Under the pieces are notes generated by a model. That model was not told the origin of the DNA, did not search any database, and was given only the letters and a program-made list of their open reading frames with translations. Of a stretch of 64,000 nt of DNA, positions 57,901 to 64,000 are shown piece by piece; positions within the stretch are counted from its first letter, which is position 1, and each line of letters starts with the position of its first letter. Source of the DNA: Polytrichum commune (lineage: Eukaryota > Streptophyta > Polytrichopsida > Polytrichales > Polytrichaceae); contig OX485808.1 of NCBI GenBank assembly GCA_950295325.1, forward strand, positions 12,526,501-12,590,500. The letters are read 5' to 3'. A program made the position numbers and the translations under genes.

Positions 57901-58409
57901 GGTACCGTGGGGTTCGCCGGCATGGTCTTATCATGGGCTGCTCTGTCACTGGAGTGAAGGCTGAATCAGGAGAGTCACCTCTGAAGGTACTCAATTCACA
58001 CACAATTTTTGATAAATGTTGAGAATTAGTTTTTATGGGTGCTTGCATAAGTGCCACATTTCCAACAAGATATTTCATGTCTCAAATGGCCACAGGCCCT
58101 CAAGCTCTACTGTAAAGTGCTTAAACCCTTAAACCCTAGGTATCATTGTTTCCTCAAAAGGGATGAGAATTTCACTTCTGGTGTTCTGGCAAGCAGTGAT
58201 GATGTTCCTGTAAGTAGTCTCAACTTTTTTCTTTTCTTTGTCTGTGGATGCAGTTGGGACCCAAGGCAGAGGATGTGAGGGGCCCATGGAACCCATTCTC
58301 ATTTGCGTACAGATTCATTGTTGGAGGCCTTGCTTCATTGTACTATGTTCTCATCCCAATCTACATGTGGTTGAAAGACTTGGTTGTGCCCAAGGGACAA
58401 CCAATTTAG
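54984..58409 (+). CDS. VTE3: MPBQ/MSBQ methyltransferase (VTE3 type), plastid
   Basis: Methylates 2-methyl-6-phytyl- and solanesyl-benzoquinol with S-adenosylmethionine, a step in plastid tocopherol and plastoquinone synthesis, at the inner envelope. Exons 54984-55636, 57680-57986 and 58254-58409 join to 371 aa. Residues 1 to about 75 are Ser/Ala/Gln-rich with few acids (transit peptide). RFIQHKQEAFWFYRFLSIVY and INPGHWTEDMR follow. SAM motif I is VVDVGGGTGFTTLG. Then come DYADRYVSAGSIEYWPDPQR, GGKACLIGPVHPTFWLSRFF and KWYRGVRRHGLIMGCSVTGV. The C-terminal hydrophobic anchor ends YVLIPIYMWLKDLVVPKGQP. All agree closely with plant VTE3. I chose the ATG at 54984 because no ATG occurs earlier in this frame. 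An extra in-phase exon at 58096-58209 may be used alternatively. Confidence 0.93.
55640..56570. repeat. tandem array 1 in VTE3 intron 1
   Basis: About four diverged units: GGGTTGCATGC near 55773, 55970 and 56234, and ATGGGTTTCTAAC near 56511 (periods about 197, 264 and 279 bp). A GTCT microsatellite starts the first two units (55661-55683 and 55863-55880). Confidence 0.75.
56640..57400. repeat. tandem array 2 in VTE3 intron 1
   Basis: Three units: CAGGCACTGA or CAGGCACTAA at 56661, 56930 and 57213 (periods 269 and 283 bp), each followed by TCACTGCCA and a TTGTAGTCTA-like end. Unrelated in sequence to array 1. Confidence 0.8.
58096..58209 (+). other. possible cassette exon in VTE3 intron 2
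   Basis: 114 bp bounded by a CCACAG acceptor and a CCT/GTAAGT donor. It is open in phase 0 on both sides and would insert 38 residues (ALKLYCKVLKPLNPRYHCFL...) between SPLK and LGPK. Plant VTE3 proteins I recall have no such insertion, so it is either alternatively spliced or a splice-site coincidence. Confidence 0.4.
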
Positions 58410-59440
58410 GAGGATTTGAGTCTGCAAGTTTCACCCTCTGAATGGGTCATTTTGCCAGCACAGGTCCCTTGTCAGTGATGTTTGAAAATCATTGATGACA
58501 TAGCCCGTGCAGGTGTTGTTTCATACCTTAGGCAGCTGTACACTTTGTGTCCAATTTTTTGTAGCAGAGTTGGTAAATTAGGTCAAATATTGGGTAAAGA
58601 GAAGAAGTCTGGCCACCTGAATTCTTGCCAAGAAAGTATCATTTTTTTTTTTAGCTTCTAGATGTACTAGTTAATAATCCAAGAGGGAGAGATTGAATGA
58701 GAACAGGCGGTCGTTGCCTGAAGTGTGTCTTCAAGACTCAAAGAGTGACATTTTCTGTTGATCTTAGGATCAAAGCTTGCTAATATTACAGGCATCTCAT
58801 GATCTCTCAAGCAAACATTGCAGCTGGGACACTTCTTTGATTTGCAGAGATGGAACAGAGTTGCAAGTATGATATATTACAATAAGTGTGGATGATTTTG
58901 AACCATGCACCCCTGTCTATAGATGTGAATCTAAGGTTTTACTAAGTGAGAAGTTGAGCGAATTTCCTCCATAGTGCAAAGGTTTGTGCTAGAGTTGTGC
59001 TGAAGTTACAGGGATGGTGGCTACCTAACACTGCACATCGCGTAAAAATTGGTATAATCATACACTTCAGCAACATGGTTGGTGATGTGCTGTGCATATT
59101 TTTGTGTATTTTGCAAATGTGCTGTAGTTGCACTGAATATCCACTTGCTTAGGCCAAATGGATAAGAGTGTGTGGCATGCTTAAGTCGTTCAAATATCCG
59201 AATTTTTAGCAGTGAAGAAAAATAAAATCTTTCGAGCAATGAAATGCTGATAATATGAGATTCCCTGCTGCTGCTTCTGAAGACGACATGACAATGAAAC
59301 TGGTGAATAAAAGTCATCTATTTTGCTATTGCTGCCGGCATGCAATATGGTAATCTGTAGGCTAAAAGACATTGGTGAATCTGATAGTGCACCAAGTATG
59401 AGAGGGGGCCATATTTGTCAATATGGTGCCAGATTCTGTG
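58410..59440. other. 3' flank of VTE3, no gene seen
   Basis: Probably contains the 3' UTR. No protein-like frame or element ends recognised. Confidence 0.5.
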
Positions 59441-60008
59441 ACTCTTGGTGTGGAAAGGGATCTCTGTATTGTAGTCCTACGAGCGTCTCGCGGAGGCCTT
59501 CCGCGGGCTGCCCGAGTCTGCCCTGCCTCCAGACCCCCCCCACGCGAGACTTCCGGTGCCCGTCCCTGACCCGCGACTCGGGTAGTTCCGTCCGTCCCCT
59601 CCCGCTCCGTCGTCCCTTCCGTCCCTGTTGAGTCACCCACCCACCCGCCCTGCCCCGCCCCCCCCCCCCTCCCCGATCCCGGCCGTGCCCATTCTCGTGT
59701 GTCTCCGCCGTGCTGCATCTCCGCCGCGCTGCTGCAGCACCGTGCTCCAGATCCACCGTGCTCCTGCACGCGCAAGCGGCTGTCCTGGGATCGCATGTGT
59801 CCTGGGACTCAGCACATTCAACTCAACGTCACGTCATCATTGAAGACACGATTACTTCGTGGTGCTTCTGCCTTGCGTAGCTTCATCACCCTGGTGACAT
59901 CGTATACGGGGTCCAAAACTTCGGGAGGCGCGAGCATTGAGCAGTCACGAAGGTCCGGCTCGACATAGGCCATTATACGGAGGCGTTGCAAACAACGGAG
60001 CTGCGAAT
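59441..60008. promoter_or_regulatory. GC-rich, CpG-dense region upstream of the novel gene
   Basis: Abrupt change from AT-rich DNA to GC-rich sequence, with a long C-run (59659-59669) and pyrimidine-rich plus strand. Frames on both strands are low-complexity. It probably holds the promoter and 5' UTR of the gene starting near 60009. Confidence 0.4.
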
Positions 60009-60063
60009 ATGGCTGCCCGGGTAAGATCTCATTGAGTTGTTTTTCTGTCAGCCATTTCCTCAT
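59818..60063 (-). other. antisense open frame overlapping the start of the novel gene
   Basis: 81 codons from the ATG at 60063 (MRKWLTEKQLNEILPGQPYS..., VEPDLRDCSMLAPPEVLDPV) look more protein-like than most shadow frames. It overlaps the proposed first exon (60009-60020) on the other strand, so the two models compete at the 5' end. No family recognised. Confidence 0.25.
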
Positions 60064-62931
60064 GTCCGCACACCGTCCTTGTTGTTCTGGTCGCCGTTGT
60101 TGTCTTTCACTTCCTCTCGCCCTCTCATTGTAGACTGTCATCTCTGTCCAGGGCGCTGATCGGAATGGAGCTGATCTGTCCGGACTCTCCTATGCCGAGG
60201 CAGTGGAGTACTTGCGGGAGCAAGCAACCATCCTCGACTACAAGACCCTCGGCCGGAAAGGACAGGATGCGCTGAATGCTGCGACGCCAGGGATTGTGCC
60301 CGGGGTAAGTGCTTCATTACCTTCCTTGCAACCATGGTGCGGTTGTAATGCTAGATGTCAGTGACCTTGTTCTCCATTGCCCTGCGTTTTAGGGTTCATT
60401 CTCCTCCAATCCTGCAGGTCACGGTGAAGAACAAGAAAGGGGAGTTGGAGAATGTGATACTCTGCACGACGGTATGGACGGACAAGCCTAGGATGAGGGA
60501 GGCTTACAGTATTTTGGAGTTCGACTGGATGGTGGTCGAGGTGAATGCTCTCTGGAGGCGGAAGCATAGGACGGTGAATCAGAAGGCCAAAAGGATCCTT
60601 TTTTTCTGCCGTCTGTGCAACAGGGATATGGTGGATAAATCAGAATTGGCGTGGCATAGGCAGCATGACCTCTGTCCCATGTATGATGCCCTCAAGGACG
60701 GCCCTCTGAAGATGTTCCCTGTCAATGGCGCCAAAGGGAATTCGGAGATTGCGGCAGTGTTCAAGACATATAAAATCAAGCTCCCCTGGCAGAATGGTGG
60801 CACTGGTGGAGAGAGGCCCGAGGACGAGCCGTTGGTTGGTGAAGTGGAGATGGAGGACGTTGTGAACCTTAGCAGCGACGCTTCCAGTCGAGACAACGCA
60901 TTCATGTCCCAGACGCCAATGAAGAGGAGGAAGGTCGGGAAGTCTATCCTGGAAGAGATAGAAGACATTCGGCGGTTGAAGCAGGAGCATATGCCGAAGG
61001 AAACAGCCACCGCGGCTAAGAAAGTTAAGGGTGCACTGGCGGACAAGGGGAAGGGTGGACTGGACAGGACGCCGAAGCCGCATGCGGCCTCCAGGACGAG
61101 CACGCCGGTCCGTGCCGTAGCTGCAAAGCGATCCACTGTCGGGACGCAGTCGACTAGGATGCCTGGACAGAGCAGCCGCCCTGCTCCGAAAGGATCACCT
61201 GCGAAGGAGCCATTGGACACCATGCCCCCGCCACCCTTGGATCCCAGGATCGAGCTGGAGGGACGTTTACAGTTGAAGGCAGCATCAAAATTCCCGGATT
61301 GCAACATCGGATCGGAGCCGAAGAAACCAGGTAAGCCCCCGGGATTATATAGTCTCATAGAGCAGACGGGGGATGTGATTGATCTGGACCTTCTCACGTC
61401 CCTCCAGAGAGCCAAGGACGCGGTGTTCACTCTCCACGCCAACGGGACATTGGGGAGGAAAATCTTCAACGCCTGGGGGGCGTTTTCGATGGATCCCGCC
61501 ATCCGGGTGAGTAGTTTTCCAGTACTCCTAATCTGAATTTTTGGCTATCTATACTGTTATTTTCTCCATTGCTGATATCCCCAGTCTGCCAGTATTCCTT
61601 GTCTAAATTTGCTGATACGTCCTCTTTGCGGTGTGCTCCAGGACGGTCTCCCACAACCAGTCTACGAGGCGGCAAAGCAATGCCTGGAAGCGTTTCGGAA
61701 GAAGGACGACATCCTCATGACGATGGAGATTGACGCGTTTATAAGACACCACAACGACGTTTGTACTTACCAACAACAGGCTGATGCGAGGCAGCGGGCA
61801 AAGGAAGCCGTCTTGGCCCAGAGGTCAGCGTACGTTGCGTCGGCACTGGAGAAGTACGACCGCAACATGTTGTTGGAGGCGGAGGCCCGTGTTTGGCAAT
61901 GGTCCCCCCTTTTCTTGCGCTTGCTGGAGAAGCCTGTCCCGGGATTCCTCACCTTGCCTTACAGGCACAATGAGGAGGAGTTCCAGGACATCCTCACCTG
62001 GATTCGGGCTGAATGCCGCCGCCAGGAAGGTAGGACAGCTGCCCCTCCATTTCTTAGAGCATTGAAGCTCTTCAATCGTGGGGAGAATGGCGTGGAGGCT
62101 CCCATGATATGTCCCCGGGTTGGCGTGTCCTCTGGTTTCCTGTACGACCGGATGCCACAGGTAAAATTCGCTATGAAGGACTTGCCAACTCTGGGCATGC
62201 TTCTGTTCCCTACAATGGACATCACGTCGGAGGAATTCCAGGCATTCAAGGATGTGACATCCAGCGGGGTTGGGTTTGAGGGCTTGCTGGAGATTGCAGC
62301 GTCCTGGATGCGTGCCTGCTTCTGGAGGGCATGCAATGACATGCTCGCCCTCGACAAGGAGGACAACCTACGGGTCCTGTGGCTGGAGGCATCGAAGGAG
62401 AGGCGGGACCGGGCACTAGAGGCATTCTGGCGCATCATGCTCTTACGGGAGGGGGTAGACCTTGAGTATGCGCTGGCGAGCCTGGACTGGACAGGGTTAA
62501 GGACTGTTGTGCCTCAAGATGTTGTGCAAGCGATGAAGGATCTCCGGGATGTGTCAATGAAGTTCTGTCTTACGAAGCTCAGTCCCTGGAGCGGAGGTCA
62601 GAGTCAACCAGTTCACTTGGACGACCTTCAAGGTCTGGATCTGAGTGACTTTGGTGCCTCACAGGTCCTATGTACCATGGAGGCACTGGGCAGGGTGGGG
62701 GATTTGGGAGCCCTGTCCCAGCAAGGTTGTGGTGGTGGAGGTGAGGGAGCTGAGGCGCAGCCCGAAGAGGACCCGGGGGCAAAGGCACAGGACGCACTTG
62801 CCAAGGACACGGTCTACAAGGGTGGTGTCGCGGAGGTGGTAAGTGCGTCCGACTATAAGACGGAGGACAGCAGCGCAGGTGACGAAGAAGGCGACACTGA
62901 GGCTGTAGTGCACCTGGGCGAGACACAGTAG
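60009..62931 (+). CDS. unrecognised 847-aa zinc-finger-like protein, GC-rich, four exons
   Basis: Exons 60009-60020, 60152-60304, 60418-61506 and 61642-62931; all introns are phase 0 with clean GT-AG ends, giving 847 aa. Residues 119-141 read CRLCNRDMVDKSELAWHRQH then DLC, a C-x2-C-x12-H-x2-H-x2-C set that could bind zinc. A basic, Pro/Ser/Lys-rich middle follows (GKGGLDRTPKP, RPAPKGSPAKEPLD), with PMKRRKVGK as a possible nuclear signal. The C-terminal half (about 419-780) is helical and tryptophan-rich (EARVWQWSPLFLRLLEKPVP, FWRACNDMLALDKEDNLRVL). The tail is Gly- and acid-rich. No catalytic motif recognised. Codon use is strongly GC-ending, unlike neighbouring genes, which suggests a transposon-borne or transferred gene, or a highly expressed domesticated one. 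The four-codon first exon is the weakest part. Confidence 0.6.
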
Positions 62932-63840
62932 ACGGATATTATTTCTGTGTGCTCCGTCATAGTAGTTGTACAGTTTAGGGCACGACAGGTCTAGGGCGGG
63001 AGATGCACTTGAGTTGTAAATTTTCCATGACACTCTGATTTGGTATAAAACCGAACTTCGTGACCTATCTTATGAACTTGGTTTGTGTCATGTGGGCACT
63101 GGCACGCTTGGGGTATCCAGGAAAGGACCTCAGACGAGTCTCAAACGGACCCGATGTTCAAGCCACACCCAATGTTCATTTCGGTGCCACGTCCTCAAAT
63201 TCCTGGTCCGGAACACTCTTGCAGGCAGGAACAATGTGAAACCTGGCGCGCATTCCGTCACTGTCTTAATTTGGCGCGCTCTTTCTTGAATACATCTTTT
63301 CCCTTCATCTCGTCCTGGCTTTCGTCCCTTTGTCTCGTCGCTTGTCCTGTTTTGTTTTGTGTGCATTTATTGTTTTCTGGTTTCTTGTCAGCTGGGTTTT
63401 GCAAGCTTCGGAGGGTAAGTTCTTCATTATGTTTTTTCGACAGTTCCAATGATTTCAAGTCAGATGAATCAACAAATGTGAAGATGATATGGTTTTAAAA
63501 AAAAAATGAAAAAAATCCAAACATAAAAAAGAACACAAATTATTGGAATTTATGATTTTTTTCTTGCCTAACTGTATGTTTGAATGGTAAGTTTTGGGGG
63601 CATTCACGGTTGGGGTACTACTTTTGGGTGTCTAACGGAAAAAAGACTTTTTTAGATAACTTCACATGCTTGGTATGCTTAGATTTGTATTGTGAAGCAT
63701 ATTTTGAATCATACCTACATTTCATACTCCATATTGAGTACACCTACAAAGTTAATTTAGAAAGAATAGGGTCATCTAAGATATCCTTTTGATTCCTTAA
63801 AGGACATTTAGGAGTGTTGTCTTAATTGTTCACCTTACGA
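62932..63840. other. 3' flank of the novel gene, no gene seen
   Basis: GC content falls back to the AT-rich background by about 63450. Short random frames only. Confidence 0.5.
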
Positions 63841-63841
63841 T

Positions 63842-64000
63842 CAGGAATTGGGACCTTGGGGCCCCAATTCCTACACTCGGGGCCCGAAGTGCTACAGCTG
63901 GGACCCCAGTTCCTACACTCGGGGCCCGAAGTGCTACAACTCGGGCCCCAGTTGAGACACTTTGGGGCCCCAATTCCTACACTCGGGGCCCGAAGTGCTA
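63842..64000. repeat. GC-rich minisatellite at the window end
   Basis: CTACACTCGGGGCCCGAAGT followed by GCTA is repeated three times, alternating with GGGGCCCCAATTC or GGACCCCAGTTC, in units of about 45-70 bp. The GGGGCCC cores are palindromic. The array continues past the window. Confidence 0.85.

Noticed and set aside
59362-59796. Gly/Arg-rich minus-strand frames
   Set aside because: Low complexity from a pyrimidine-rich CpG region, not coding-like.
60579-61502. 307-codon minus-strand open frame
   Set aside because: Antisense shadow created by GC-ending codons of exon 3 of the GC-rich gene; composition is random-like.
61959-62438. 159-codon minus-strand frame
   Set aside because: Shadow of exon 4 of the GC-rich gene.
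1-64000. CRISPR arrays, operons or bacterial features
   Set aside because: No short regularly spaced repeats with unique spacers and no prokaryotic gene organisation; the DNA is clearly plant nuclear.

Overview
This window is eukaryotic nuclear DNA from a land plant. The genes are split by GT-AG introns. The set includes a plant Mediator subunit (MED21), a plastid tocopherol/plastoquinone methyltransferase (VTE3 type) and a plant receptor-like kinase. A plant-type CCCTAAA telomere-like tract lies inside the window. Gene density is low and the spacers are AT-rich and full of small inverted-repeat elements. A bryophyte, lycophyte or fern seems more likely than a seed plant, because several gene architectures are not ones I associate with flowering plants; that is inference only. 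Exon coordinates below were assembled by eye from reading frame, splice consensus and phase, with no transcript data.

Layout. 1-5.5 kb: (+) receptor-like kinase in nine exons, preceded by a tandem repeat and carrying foldback elements in two introns. 5.5-7.3 kb: spacer with a tandem array. 7.3-8.5 kb: (-) intronless RlmN-type radical-SAM RNA methyltransferase. 9.7-15.0 kb: (+) MED21 in four exons, flanked by two decayed LINE reverse-transcriptase tails. 16-18.7 kb: two MITEs and a transit-peptide-like exon. 18.7-22.8 kb: (+) eight-exon gene joining a RING-CH E3 domain to an AlgH/YqgE (DUF179) domain. 22.8-27.2 kb: repeats, a pogo/Tigger-like relic and a 5S rRNA fragment. 27.2-30.7 kb: (-) three-exon gene joining an E2-like (UBC) fold to an F-box, with serine where the E2 cysteine is expected. 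30.7-36.2 kb: repeat-rich spacer.

36.2-44.6 kb: (-) long multi-exon gene of unknown function, possibly disrupted by an in-frame TAG and interrupted by MITEs. 44.6-55 kb: spacer with an ABRE/G-box pair, interstitial telomere repeats, a Ty3/gypsy integrase tail, several MITEs and dispersed repeats. 55-58.4 kb: (+) VTE3-type methyltransferase with tandem arrays in intron 1 and a possible cassette exon. 59.4-63.1 kb: a GC-rich island with an unrecognised four-exon gene for an 847-residue zinc-finger-like protein. The window ends in a GC-rich minisatellite.

The genes do not form a pathway. Shared themes are intron growth by tandem duplication of 150-300 bp units (MED21, UBC-F-box, VTE3, the unknown gene), many PIF/Harbinger-like MITEs with TTA/TAA target duplications, and two unusual ubiquitin-related fusion genes about 4.4 kb apart. 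The points most worth following are the RING-CH/AlgH fusion, the E2-like/F-box fusion and the GC-rich gene at 60-63 kb.
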